This document shows, in pieces, positions 34,221-42,561 of a stretch of 64,000 nucleotides of DNA. The DNA lies in assembly GCF_021026375.1 (NCBI RefSeq), contig NZ_JAJNDB010000004.1, positions 310,001-374,000 of the forward strand. The letters are read 5' to 3'. Position 1 is the stretch's first letter. The number at the start of each line of letters is the position of its first letter. Origin of the DNA: Actinomycetospora endophytica (GTDB taxonomy: Bacteria > Actinomycetota > Actinomycetes > Mycobacteriales > Pseudonocardiaceae). The position numbers and the translations under genes are program-made. Below the pieces are notes generated by a model that did no database searches, was not told where the DNA came from, and was given only the letters and a program-made list of their open reading frames with translations.

Positions 34221-34984
34221 GTGCGGATGTCCAACAGTTGGCGGCGCGGCTGTCGAAGGCCGTGGCGGAACGGACGGCGATCGAGCCGCTGACCGACGAG
34301 GTCCCCGACCTGGATCTCGAGACCGGCTACGCCGTGCAGCGGGTGTTGCGCGAGCAGGCCGGCCCGATCGCGGGCTGGAAGCTCGGGGTCACCTCCCGGG
34401 CGAAACAGGCGCAGGTCGGGGTGTCCGCGCCGGTCTGCGGGTTCCTGCCGGCCGCCGGGGCGCTCGATCTCGGCGAGCCGCTGTCGGTGTCGTCGCTGAT
34501 CCAGCCGCGGGCCGAGCCGGAGATCGTGTTCGTGCTCGGTCGCGACCTCTCGGGGGCGCACTGCACGGCGGTCGACGTGCTCTCGGCGACGTCGGGTCTG
34601 GCGGTCGGCATAGAGGTGCTCGACTCCCGGTTCCGCGACTACCGCTTCACGATGGCCGACGTCGTCGCGGACAACACCTCGGCGGCGCGCTACCTCGTCG
34701 GGAGCCCGGTACCGCCGGCCGGGATCGACGTCCGGCTGGTGGGCGTGGTGCTGGAGAAGAACGGCGAGGTGATCGCGACGGCTTCCGGGGCGGCCTCGCT
34801 CGGACACCCGGCGGCGGCGGTGGCGTGGCTGGTGCGCCGGTTGGCGGCGTCCGGGGAGGGGCTGCGTGCCGGGGAGGTCGTGCTCTCCGGCGGCCTGACC
34901 GCGGCGACCCCGGTGACGCCCGGTGATGTGGTGACCGTGTCGATCGACCGGCTCGGCACGGTGGAGATGGCTGTTTCGAGCTGA
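34217..34984 (+). CDS. 4-oxalocrotonate decarboxylase (DmpH/XylI type)
   Basis: A 255-residue paralogue of the hydratase before it. WKLGVTSRAKQAQVGVSAP, PRAEPEIVFVLGRDL and GIEVLDSRFRDYRFTMADVV with VADNTSAARYLVG match the decarboxylase side of the family. It removes CO2 from 2-oxohex-3-enedioate. Hydratase and decarboxylase form a complex in known pathways, and here their genes overlap. Together with the tautomerase that follows, this marks the oxalocrotonate branch. Confidence 0.83.
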   Translation: MSADVQQLAARLSKAVAERTAIEPLTDEVPDLDLETGYAVQRVLREQAGPIAGWKLGVTSRAKQAQVGVSAPVCGFLPAAGALDLGEPLSVSSLIQPRAEPEIVFVLGRDLSGAHCTAVDVLSATSGLAVGIEVLDSRFRDYRFTMADVVADNTSAARYLVGSPVPPAGIDVRLVGVVLEKNGEVIATASGAASLGHPAAAVAWLVRRLAASGEGLRAGEVVLSGGLTAATPVTPGDVVTVSIDRLGTVEMAVSS

Positions 34985-34990
34985 CGCTCT

Positions 34991-35032
34991 CGTGCGTGCG
35001 TTTCCGTGTCAGAACACGGAAACGCACGCACG
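34991..35032. repeat. Second copy of the leader palindrome, 19-bp arms
   Basis: Arms 34991-35009 and 35014-35032 match perfectly around CAGA. The core is almost identical to 31658-31705, including the GTTTCCGTGTCAG centre. It begins six bases after the decarboxylase stop and ends 13 bases before the GGAGG of the tautomerase gene. Confidence 0.75.
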
Positions 35033-35054
35033 GGGCCCGACGGAGGAGGGCCGA

Positions 35055-35258
35055 ATGCCCCTGGTCCAGATCACGCTCGCCCGCGGGCGGACCCCCGAGC
35101 AACTCGCCGCGCTCGGGGAGAAGGTGACCGCGGCGGTGTCCGAGGCGGTGGGTGCCCCGGCGGGCAACGTCCGCGTCGTCGTCACCGAGTGCGAGCCCGA
35201 GCACTGGTTCGTCGGCGGGGAGTCGTTGGCGGAGCTCCGGTCGTCCGGCCGGCGGTGA
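35055..35258 (+). CDS. 4-oxalocrotonate tautomerase family protein
   Basis: A 67-residue tautomerase. Pro follows the initiator Met (MPLVQITLARG), giving the catalytic N-terminal Pro. The helix TPEQLAALGEKVTAAVSEAV and the GNVRVVVTECEPEHWFVGG strand are typical, with the expected WFVGG near the end. It ketonises 2-hydroxymuconate to oxalocrotonate for the decarboxylase upstream. ATG 35055 has GGAGGAGGG before it. A larger fused tautomerase lies at 49915. Confidence 0.88.
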   Translation: MPLVQITLARGRTPEQLAALGEKVTAAVSEAVGAPAGNVRVVVTECEPEHWFVGGESLAELRSSGRR

Positions 35259-35262
35259 GGAC

Positions 35263-35619
35263 GTGCTCGTCGACCTCGGCGACCCGGCCGGGCGGTCCGC
35301 CTGGACGGTGACCGCCGACGACGGCCGCGCGTTCGCCGTCTTCGTGCTCGACGACGGGTCGGTGCGGGTGAGCGACGCGGCCTGCCCGCACAACGGCGGC
35401 CCGCTGGTCGAGGGGCAGGTCCGCGGGGTCGACGTCCGCTGCCCGTGGCACTGGTACCGCTTCGACCTCGACTCCGGCGCCTGCCGGACCACGACGATGT
35501 TCGCGCTCACGGTGTACCCGGTGCTCGAGGTCGACGGGCGGCCGCACGCGGACGTCGGGGACGCGCCGCCCACGCTGTCGTGGTCCGAGCGGCTGCGGGC
35601 GCACGCGAGAGACGCGTAG
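35263..35619 (+). CDS. Rieske [2Fe-2S] ferredoxin
   Basis: A 118-residue Rieske protein. The cluster motifs are C-P-H in DAACPHNGGP and C-P-W-H in VRCPWHWYRF. The spacing fits the small ferredoxins that pass electrons to ring-hydroxylating oxygenases. GTG 35263 follows GGTGAGG. It may serve the oxygenase at 37558 or the P450 that follows. No ferredoxin reductase is seen in the window. Confidence 0.88.
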   Translation: MLVDLGDPAGRSAWTVTADDGRAFAVFVLDDGSVRVSDAACPHNGGPLVEGQVRGVDVRCPWHWYRFDLDSGACRTTTMFALTVYPVLEVDGRPHADVGDAPPTLSWSERLRAHARDA

Positions 35620-35694
35620 GCCGCCCAGGGAAGTGGGAGCGGGCTTTCGTTTTCGGTGCTACGGTCGGTGACGCCGCCACCTTGAGGAGTCACC

Positions 35695-36864
35695 GTGACC
35701 GTCGACGCCAAGGACCTCCCGCTCCACGTGCAGCGGGACCACTTCGATCCGCCCGCGGCCGTCAGCGCCCTCCGCGACCAGCCCGGCCTCGAGCGGGTCA
35801 CCGACGCCCTCGGGCAGCCCGCCTGGCTCGTGACCCGCTACGACGAGGCCCGCGAGGTCCTCGGCGACGCGACCCGCTTCTCCAACGAGCGGGTGCCCGC
35901 CGTCCGCATCCCCGGCACCGACCCTGCCGTCTTCCGCGCCGGCAACCTGCTCATGAACGACCCGCCCGAGCACACCCGACTGCGGCGCCTGCTCACCGGC
36001 GAGTTCACCGTCAAGCGGATCCGGCGCCTGCAGCCGCGGATCTCGGCGTTCGTCGACGCCCAGCTCGACGCCATGGCCCAGGCCGGCCCGCCCGCCGACC
36101 TCGTCACCGACTTCGCGCTGCCCGTCCCGAGCCTCGTCATCTGCGAGCTGCTCGGCGTGCCCTACGAGGACCGCGACGACTTCCAGACCCGCGCGGGCAA
36201 GCAGATCGACCTCACCCTGTCGCTGGAGGAGCGCGGCCGGGTCGCCGCCGAGTCCCGGGCCTACATGGGCGAGCTGGTCGACCGCGCGTTCGCCGCCCCA
36301 GGGGACGACATGCTCGGGATGCTGGTCCGCGAGCACGGCGACGACCTCACCCGCAACGAGCTCATCGGGATCGCCTCGCTGCTGCTCATCGCCGGGCACG
36401 AGACCACCGCGAACATGCTCGCCCTGGGCACGCTCGCGCTGCTGCGCCACCCCGAGCAGGCCGCCCTGGTGCGCGACGACCCGACCGCCACCGCGCCCGC
36501 CGTCGAAGAGCTCATGCGGTACCTGTCGATCGTGCACGCGAGCGTGCCGCGCGTCGCGATCGCCGACACCGAGGTCGCGGGGACGCCGATCGCGGCGGGG
36601 GAGATGGTGCTCGTCTCGCTGGCGGCCGCCGACCGGGACCGTGCGCTCGTCGAGGACCCCGACCAGCTCGACATCGGCCGCGCGGGCGCCCCGCACGTGG
36701 CGTTCGGGCACGGCGTGCACCACTGCCTCGGCGCGCCGCTCGCGCGCATGGAGATGGCGACGGCGTTCCCCGCGCTGCTCCAGCGGTTCCCGACGCTGGC
36801 CACCCCGGTCGACCTCGACAGCGCACCTAGGGGACGACCGTCACCGGCCACTTCCCCGCCTTGA
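35695..36864 (+). CDS. Cytochrome P450
   Basis: A 389-residue bacterial class I P450. The I-helix AGHETT is at 233-238, the K-helix ExxR at 272-275 and the heme-binding loop FGHGVHHCLGAPLA has Cys344. GTG 35695 follows TTGAGGAGT. After VDLD the usual C-terminal beta strands (a WRPS..RGLESLP-like region) are missing. They are replaced by APRGRPSPATSPP, which is antisense to the end of the convergent stress protein. A TAGGTGCGCTGTCG word on the other strand marks this junction. The substrate may be a phenolic ether or other aromatic. Confidence 0.87.
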   Translation: MTVDAKDLPLHVQRDHFDPPAAVSALRDQPGLERVTDALGQPAWLVTRYDEAREVLGDATRFSNERVPAVRIPGTDPAVFRAGNLLMNDPPEHTRLRRLLTGEFTVKRIRRLQPRISAFVDAQLDAMAQAGPPADLVTDFALPVPSLVICELLGVPYEDRDDFQTRAGKQIDLTLSLEERGRVAAESRAYMGELVDRAFAAPGDDMLGMLVREHGDDLTRNELIGIASLLLIAGHETTANMLALGTLALLRHPEQAALVRDDPTATAPAVEELMRYLSIVHASVPRVAIADTEVAGTPIAAGEMVLVSLAAADRDRALVEDPDQLDIGRAGAPHVAFGHGVHHCLGAPLARMEMATAFPALLQRFPTLATPVDLDSAPRGRPSPATSPP

Positions 36865-37270
36865 TCAACCGTCCCGCGAGCGACCCGACGAACCGGTGCC
36901 CGGCCTTCATCGAGGCCCCGACGACGACGGCGTCCGCGCGCAGGTCGTCCGCGGCGCGCACGATCTCCAGGTACGGGTCGCCGTGCACCATCATCAGCCG
37001 CGCCTCCATCTCGAGCAGGCGCAGGTACTCCTTGGCCTGCTCGTGGAGGTCGGCGGCGAGGTCGTGCGCGGACTCCGCGAGCACCGTGACCGCGTCGGCG
37101 GACAGCGAGGACATCGCGGGCGTGGTCGTCACGGTGATGACGACGAGCTCGGACCGCTGCCGCCGGGCCAGCCCGACGGCGTAGGCGCCGGCCCGCAACG
37201 ACGTCGTCGACCCGTCGACCGCCGCCAGGATCAGCTTCGGGCCGTCGGTACCGAGCTCGAACCCCTCCAC
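36827..37270 (-). CDS. Universal stress protein family
   Basis: A 147-residue single-domain USP. ILAAVDGSTTSLRAGAYAV at the N-terminus and the C-terminal VVVGASMKAGHRFVGSLAGRLI carry an ATP-binding-type Gly pattern. It ends with the usual PVTVVP strand. GTG 37270 is the start. Its last 38 bases overlap the convergent P450 gene, and its TAG stop belongs to a TAGGTG word of the intergenic repeat family. Confidence 0.85.
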   Translation of the reverse strand: MEGFELGTDGPKLILAAVDGSTTSLRAGAYAVGLARRQRSELVVITVTTTPAMSSLSADAVTVLAESAHDLAADLHEQAKEYLRLLEMEARLMMVHGDPYLEIVRAADDLRADAVVVGASMKAGHRFVGSLAGRLIKAGKWPVTVVP

Positions 37271-37321
37271 GGCGATGATTCTGCTCCCCGTGGCCCGGTT
37301 CCGTCGATCAAGGGAATCGCC

Positions 37322-37561
37322 TCAGTGCGGCGGCTCGTGTCCGACGACCGTCTCGCCGGTCGGGACGATCTCCCCGGTCCACCCGCAGGCCGCGCACCAG
37401 CAGTAGAAGCGCCGGTCGTCGCCCTCCCAGAACTCCGATGCGAGGTCGACCTCGCCCGCGCAGCCGGGGCAGAACCGCGGCGCGTCCCGACGGTGCGCCT
37501 CGGCGTCCGCCGCGAAGCGACGGTCCGGCGGCGCCGATCGCCGCTCCGGCGGCGAGGTCAT
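37322..37561 (-). CDS. Small zinc-ribbon protein
   Basis: A 79-residue protein with two Cys pairs, CPGC and CAAC (FCPGCAGEVDL and CWCAACGW), forming a probable zinc ribbon. A charged Arg/Asp N-terminus precedes them. Its ATG overlaps the stop of the Rieske oxygenase by an ATGA, so it is co-translated with it. It may be an assembly or electron-transfer accessory, but no function can be given. Confidence 0.7.
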   Translation of the reverse strand: MTSPPERRSAPPDRRFAADAEAHRRDAPRFCPGCAGEVDLASEFWEGDDRRFYCWCAACGWTGEIVPTGETVVGHEPPH

Positions 37562-38904
37562 CCGACCTGTCCCGAGTCCACCTGGGCCTCGGTGCCCGGC
37601 GCCAGCGTCGCGTCGCCGATCCCGCCCTCCGGAGTGAACGACGTCCGCCCGGCCGCCTTGTCCTTCCCGACCTGCTCCGCGGCGGAGAGATGCACCTTGC
37701 GGATCGTGTCGAGCATCGGCGAGAAGCGGGTGGAGCCCATGTCGCAGAAGTCGAGCGCGAACTGCGCCCCGCCCGCGTGGAACTTGTCCTTCTCGCAGGG
37801 CAGGTCGATCCGCTCGTGCTCTTCGCGGATCGTGCCCAGCGGGTCCTCACCGTTCTCGACGGCCGCCATCTGCTGCTTGAACATCTTGCGCAGCATCGAG
37901 ACGCCGATGTCGGAGCGGCCCAGGTGCTCCGTCGTGCGGTCCGTGATCGGACCCTGGGTGCACCAGGCCATGATGTCCTGGCCCTCGACGTAGTTCACGA
38001 CGTGGCGGCCGCGCTCGTCGAACACCGGGATCTCGTAGTCCGGGACCGCCGGCTGCGACAGCGGCTCGTAGCCCTCGGGGGCGTGGACCGTGTAGAGCAT
38101 GAACCGGGTCGTCGTGCGGTTGATCGGGATCCGCAGCTGCATCTGGTGGATGCCGCCGCCCCCGACGCGCATGTTGTAGGGGAAGACGAGCGGGTGCCCG
38201 ACCTTCCAGTCGTCGTTGTCCTCGCTCGCCCCGGCCAGGATGCGGCGCTTGATGATGCCCCACTCGAAGGCGTCGAACCCGATGCGCTGGTGCGCCTTGC
38301 CGAACGACGGGGGAGCCGTGAAGCCCTCGTGGCGGCCGATGAACTCGAAGTAGCGCCCGTGCAGGAACTCGACGTGGTGCGGGTCGACCGCGTTCTCCAT
38401 GATCTGCACGTAGTTGCACGGCAGATCCGCCCAGCCGATGTCGCGGAAGCCGTCCATCACGTAGACGTCGAAACGGGGCAGCTCGGGCGCCGGGGCCGGC
38501 CCGACGTAGGCCCAGACCAGCCCGCCCATCTCCTCGACCCGACCCGCCGTCGCACGCACGCGGTTCTGGAAGTTGGTGTTCTCCTTCTCTGCCGGCTGGT
38601 CGGTGCACGCGCCGTCGGTGTCGAACTTCCAGCCGTGGTACGGGCAGCGCAGGCCGTCGTCCTCGACGACGCCGTAGGCCATCGACGCCTTCCGGTGCGG
38701 GCAGGGCTCGGGGATGATCCCGTACCGCCCCGACGGCGAGCGCCAGAGCGCGAAGAACTCCCCGAGCAGCTCGACCCGCTTGACGGGGAACTCGGCCAGC
38801 TCGCGGGTGAACGCGACGGGGTACCAGTAGCGCCGCAGGACCTCGCCCATGCGGGTCCCGGGCTCGACGGCGGTGAGCTCGTCGTTCTGCTCGGCGGTCA
38901 GCAC
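37558..38904 (-). CDS. Rieske aromatic ring-hydroxylating oxygenase, large subunit
   Basis: A 448-residue oxygenase of the phthalate/vanillate type. The Rieske motif is C68-x-H70 and C87-x2-H90 (PEPCPHRKAS, LRCPYHGWKF). The mononuclear iron site is NAVDPHHVEFLHGRYF, with D174, H177 and H182. GTG 38904 has GGAGGGG nine bases upstream. It hydroxylates or demethylates an aromatic using an external reductase, which is not in the window. It is coupled to a zinc-ribbon protein. The substrate is not predicted. Confidence 0.9.
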   Translation of the reverse strand: MLTAEQNDELTAVEPGTRMGEVLRRYWYPVAFTRELAEFPVKRVELLGEFFALWRSPSGRYGIIPEPCPHRKASMAYGVVEDDGLRCPYHGWKFDTDGACTDQPAEKENTNFQNRVRATAGRVEEMGGLVWAYVGPAPAPELPRFDVYVMDGFRDIGWADLPCNYVQIMENAVDPHHVEFLHGRYFEFIGRHEGFTAPPSFGKAHQRIGFDAFEWGIIKRRILAGASEDNDDWKVGHPLVFPYNMRVGGGGIHQMQLRIPINRTTTRFMLYTVHAPEGYEPLSQPAVPDYEIPVFDERGRHVVNYVEGQDIMAWCTQGPITDRTTEHLGRSDIGVSMLRKMFKQQMAAVENGEDPLGTIREEHERIDLPCEKDKFHAGGAQFALDFCDMGSTRFSPMLDTIRKVHLSAAEQVGKDKAAGRTSFTPEGGIGDATLAPGTEAQVDSGQVG

Positions 38905-38928
38905 GGCGGCATCCCCTCCAGTGGTGGT

Positions 38929-38952
38929 GGTCCACCTCACGCTAGGTGGGCC
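38929..38952. promoter_or_regulatory. Dyad upstream of the Rieske oxygenase
   Basis: GGTCCACCT (38929-38937) and AGGTGGGCC (38944-38952) pair in eight of nine positions around CACGCT. The site lies 25-48 bases before the oxygenase start and just after the end of ctaG. It could be an operator or part of a terminator for ctaG. Confidence 0.35.
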
Positions 38953-38993
38953 GACCCCGGCGGAGAAGCGGGCTGTGCCGGAGCGCGGGACGG

Positions 38994-39959
38994 CTACCCG
39001 TGATCGCGGTGCAGCCGGGCCAGCATCCGGTTGTAGGCGGCCAGGGCCTCGTCGTCGTCGTCGAGGTCGTCGCCGGTCCCGTCGTCGCCGGTCTGGTCGG
39101 AGATCGCCGAGCGCCGGGCCGATTCCAGCCACGGGCCGAAGTCCACCCGCCCGCTCGGGTCCGAGACCCACAGCCTGCCGAGCAGGACCATGATCACCAT
39201 CATCAGCGCGTCGCCGCCGACCCACATGATCCCGCCCCCGAGGTGCACGCCCTCGAGGTCGTAGGCGGGGAACATCGTCGCCGGCGCGAGCATGAGCACG
39301 ACGCCGACCAGCGTGTCGACGCCCATGGCGATCAGCATGAGCACGAACCGCACGAAGTAGGCCGGCCGGTTCGGGAGCAGGTCGACGCCGATGGCGGTGT
39401 GGAAGAACAGCAGGCCGGCGACGAGGTAGAGCGCCTGCTCGGTGTAGTGCAGGCCCATCGAGGAGGCCATGGCCTGCATGAACCCGGTGAGGTGGGTGAG
39501 GACGACGACGGCCGCGTAGACGAGCAGGACGGTGCCGGGGAACGTGATCGCCCGCGCGACCGGGCTCGCCAGAGTCGCGTCGAACGCCCGCCCAGCGCCA
39601 CCGGGCAGGGTGTCGCGCAGCAGTTCCAGCGGGTGTCCCGCCACCCAGAACGCCGGGATCACCATGATCAGCATCAGGTGCATGACCATGTGCACCGCGA
39701 ACGCGCCGTGGCCGAACACCGCGATCCCGGAGTTCCAGGTCACGACGGCGGCCGCGAGCGCGGCCAGGAACGAGGCGGTGCGCCGCACCGGCCAGGAGCC
39801 GTGCCGCGTCGCGCCGGTCAGGTAGAGCGCACCCAGCACGACGAGCACCGCGTCCACACCCCAGGCCGGCTCCCAGGTGGTGAGGACGTCCACCCACGCC
39901 GGCCCCGGGACCCGCCCCATCGGCCCCATCTGTCGAGCAACTCCAGCCACGGGCCCCAT
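38994..39959 (-). CDS. Cytochrome c oxidase assembly protein, CtaG (caa3) family
   Basis: A 321-residue polytopic membrane protein. About seven hydrophobic helices include VDAVLVVLGALYLTG, HMVMHLMLIMVIPAFWV and a GLHYTEQALYLVAGLLFFH segment. The His-rich HGAFAVHMVMHLM and MGLHYTEQ resemble the copper-delivery CtaG family. An acidic DDGTGDDLDDDDEAL tail follows. ATG 39959 has GGAG upstream; GTG 39989 would add ten residues. It helps copper insertion into terminal oxidase (family knowledge). Confidence 0.85.
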   Translation of the reverse strand: MGPVAGVARQMGPMGRVPGPAWVDVLTTWEPAWGVDAVLVVLGALYLTGATRHGSWPVRRTASFLAALAAAVVTWNSGIAVFGHGAFAVHMVMHLMLIMVIPAFWVAGHPLELLRDTLPGGAGRAFDATLASPVARAITFPGTVLLVYAAVVVLTHLTGFMQAMASSMGLHYTEQALYLVAGLLFFHTAIGVDLLPNRPAYFVRFVLMLIAMGVDTLVGVVLMLAPATMFPAYDLEGVHLGGGIMWVGGDALMMVIMVLLGRLWVSDPSGRVDFGPWLESARRSAISDQTGDDGTGDDLDDDDEALAAYNRMLARLHRDHG

Positions 39960-40011
39960 CGTGCTCCGACCCCCGTCGGACGGCAGCACACCGGGGGTCG
40001 GGGTCCCGAAC

Positions 40012-41214
40012 CTAGACCGGCAGCGCCGAGAGCTTCTGCCACTCCGGCCAGGTGTACGACCAGTCGTAGATGTCGGTCTTGGGCATCGGCACCGGGCTGC
40101 CCGTGACCTCCACCGGGTCGCCGAAGATCGCGGTGTTGAAGTAGGCCTGGGCGTCCTGTGGCGAGAGGTTCACGCACCCGTGGGTGACGTTCTCGTTGCC
40201 CTGGGCCCCCTCGGAGAGCGGGTTGGCGTGGATGAACTCGCCGTTGTTGGAGATCCGGACGGCCCAGTGCTCCGGCACGTTGTTGTAGCCGTACGCCGGG
40301 TTGGACATGAGCACCGTCTGCTGCTTGCTCATCACGACGTGGACGCCGTTGGTGGTGTTGCGGTTCGGGTCGGAGCCCAGGCCGTAGCTCGCGGGCACGG
40401 TCATCACCGGCTTGCCGTCCCGGACGACGACCATCTGGAACGAGTTCACGTCGGCCTTGACGATCTGGGAGCGGCCGATCGTGAAGTGCGAGCTGACGTC
40501 GGCCTTGCCCCAGTTCCCGCCGCCGGTGTCCACCCCCTGCAGGTTCGCCGCGACGGTGACCTGCGTGCCGGGCTGCCAGTAGCCCTCGGGCCGCCAGTGC
40601 ACCCGGGAGCCCTGCGCGGTGTCGGGGAGCCATCCCCAGGACCCCGTCGTCGGGACCGAGGTCTGCACCGACAGTGCGCGCTGCGCCGCGGCCTTGTCGG
40701 TGACCGGGCCGTTGAACTGGACGATGATCGGGGCCCCGATGCCGACGGTGTTCCCGTCGCCGATGTTCAGGTTCGCGGCGATCGTGTTCTGCGGGTCGAC
40801 GGTCGTGAACGTGCCGGTGACCCGCTGCGCGGCGCCGTTCGCGTCGACCGCGGCGCCCTTCCACGTGTACGTGGTGTTGTAGGCCAGCGTCGCGGTGCTC
40901 GCCCAGCCGTCCGGCGTCGGACGTCCGGCGACGGCGGAGCCGTCCGGGCCGGTGAGGGCGACGTCGGTGAGCCGGCCGTTCGCCACGTGGACGGCCGCGG
41001 GCTGGGCCGGGGCGACCCCGGTGGCGCCGTTGGCGGGCGTGGTCGTGATCTGGACCTGGGGCGTGGACGGTGCGTCGGCCTGCGCCTCCGAGCTGCTCCC
41101 GCCGGCCGACCCCGGCCCGGCGTTCGCCCGCTCGATCGTGCCCCACACGGTGACCGCGGCGAGAGCCACCGCGAACGTCACCATCACCCCGAGCAGAAGA
41201 CGCCCGAGCGCCAT
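40012..41214 (-). CDS. L,D-transpeptidase with N-terminal Ig-like domains (LdtMt2 type)
   Basis: Cross-links peptidoglycan through 3-3 bonds outside the membrane. A signal anchor (LLLGVMVTFAVALAAVTVW) is followed by two Ig-like repeats (about 50-250) and a YkuD catalytic domain. The active-site Cys347 lies in THGCVNLS, with EFIHANPLSEG upstream. It has 400 residues. ATG 41214 follows GGGGGTG. The 213 bases upstream hold no gene. It is not obviously part of the aromatic pathway. A second L,D-transpeptidase is at 60151. Confidence 0.9.
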   Translation of the reverse strand: MALGRLLLGVMVTFAVALAAVTVWGTIERANAGPGSAGGSSSEAQADAPSTPQVQITTTPANGATGVAPAQPAAVHVANGRLTDVALTGPDGSAVAGRPTPDGWASTATLAYNTTYTWKGAAVDANGAAQRVTGTFTTVDPQNTIAANLNIGDGNTVGIGAPIIVQFNGPVTDKAAAQRALSVQTSVPTTGSWGWLPDTAQGSRVHWRPEGYWQPGTQVTVAANLQGVDTGGGNWGKADVSSHFTIGRSQIVKADVNSFQMVVVRDGKPVMTVPASYGLGSDPNRNTTNGVHVVMSKQQTVLMSNPAYGYNNVPEHWAVRISNNGEFIHANPLSEGAQGNENVTHGCVNLSPQDAQAYFNTAIFGDPVEVTGSPVPMPKTDIYDWSYTWPEWQKLSALPV

Positions 41215-41427
41215 CGACCCACACCCCCTGTGTGTCGTCCTCACCAGCGTCCCCGGGCGTCCCGGGGCCTCATCGTCGGACGTGTCGGTTCCGACGCGGT
41301 TCCACCATGGTGCCCCCGGTGTCACACGGAGGTGGTGCGGCGCACCGGTCGCGGGCGGATTCGTGACCTGGCGGCCGCCGTCCCCACGGTAACGGGCCAG
41401 GTGGGTCTCGCGGACCGCCCGGGGTCG

Positions 41428-42561
41428 CTAGCGGCCGGGGATGGGCTTCCCCGAGAACAGGTACTTCTGGGCGAGGGCCACCGGGTCGTAGGCGGGTGCC
41501 GAGGACACGGCGGGCTCCGGATCCGCGGTCGTCACCGGCCGGGTCTGGACGATGCACACCGGGTCGCCCGCCCGACGGTGCCTGCTGATCACCCACTCGA
41601 CGTCGACCGCGTGCCCGTAGTGCTCCTCGATGGCGGTGACGGCCGACGCGATCGCGCCGATCTGCTCGTCGTCGAGCACGCGGCGGTCGGCCAGCTTGGC
41701 GGGCATCTCGATCTCCGTGACGGCGCCGACCGCGAAGTCGAACGCGCTCACGATCTTCTTGTGTGCCACGTCGTAGCGCAGCACCCGCCCGTCCGCCTTC
41801 CCCACCTCGACGTGGTCGGGGTCGACCAGGCCCTGGACGATCGCCTCGCCCCAGCCCCAGCTGGTCTCGACGACGACGCGGTCCCGCTTTCCCGTGACGG
41901 GGTGCACCGAGAACGCCACCCCGGAGGCCCGGGCGTGGATGAGCTCGATGACCCCGACCGCGATCGGCATGTCGTGGTGGCTGATGCCGCGCCGCAGTCG
42001 GTAGGCCAGGGCCCGGGCCGTGAACAACGACCCCCAGCAGCGCCGCACCGAGTCCAGCACCCGCTCGATGCCCGAGACGCCGAGGTAGGTGTCGAAGATC
42101 CCGGCGAACGAGGCGTCGGCGGCGTCCTCCCCGGTGGCCGACGAGCGCACCGCGACGGGCACGTTGACGTCGACGCACCGCAGGCACAGCTCCTCGTAGG
42201 CCTCGGTGAGCCGGGCGGTGAGGTGCTCGCTGATCGGGGTGGCCACGAAGAGCTCGCGGATGGCGGCCGACGCCTGGTCGACCTCGAGCTCCGACGGGTC
42301 GGGGCCGAGGCTGGCGAGGACCGCGTCGATCCGCCCGTCGAGACCGGAGTCCCGGCAGTGGCGGAGGTAGGCGTCGACGGTGACCGCGAAGCCCTGGGGC
42401 ACCTGCACCCCGGAGGCCAGCAGCTCGGCGAGGCGGCCCATCTTGGCGCCGCCGCAGGCCACCGCCGCCTCGGGCGCCACCTCGTCGAGCCACGCGACGG
42501 CGTCGCAGCTGTGCCGCTCGAGCCCCGCGCCGTCCCCGGTCTCCGTCGACGCCGTCGTCAT
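41428..42561 (-). CDS. PEP-synthase-like dikinase, ATP-grasp subunit
   Basis: A 377-residue pyruvate-phosphate-dikinase N-terminal domain. It has CGGAKMGRLAELLASGVQVP, VAVRSSATGEDAADASFAG, a TYLGVSG loop and EVEWVI-like blocks (DVEWVISRH) ending in CIVQTRPV. It lacks the swivel and PEP domains, which are on the neighbouring gene. Its ATG overlaps that gene's stop. Such split pairs are phenylphosphate synthase or HpeHI-like phenol dikinases that phosphorylate aromatic hydroxyls with ATP. The substrate is inferred from the cluster. Confidence 0.83.
   Translation of the reverse strand: MTTASTETGDGAGLERHSCDAVAWLDEVAPEAAVACGGAKMGRLAELLASGVQVPQGFAVTVDAYLRHCRDSGLDGRIDAVLASLGPDPSELEVDQASAAIRELFVATPISEHLTARLTEAYEELCLRCVDVNVPVAVRSSATGEDAADASFAGIFDTYLGVSGIERVLDSVRRCWGSLFTARALAYRLRRGISHHDMPIAVGVIELIHARASGVAFSVHPVTGKRDRVVVETSWGWGEAIVQGLVDPDHVEVGKADGRVLRYDVAHKKIVSAFDFAVGAVTEIEMPAKLADRRVLDDEQIGAIASAVTAIEEHYGHAVDVEWVISRHRRAGDPVCIVQTRPVTTADPEPAVSSAPAYDPVALAQKYLFSGKPIPGR

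Noticed and set aside
41215-41427. Small gene between the L,D-transpeptidase and the dikinase
   Set aside because: No frame shows a ribosome site and conserved composition. The stretch is better read as the transpeptidase promoter.
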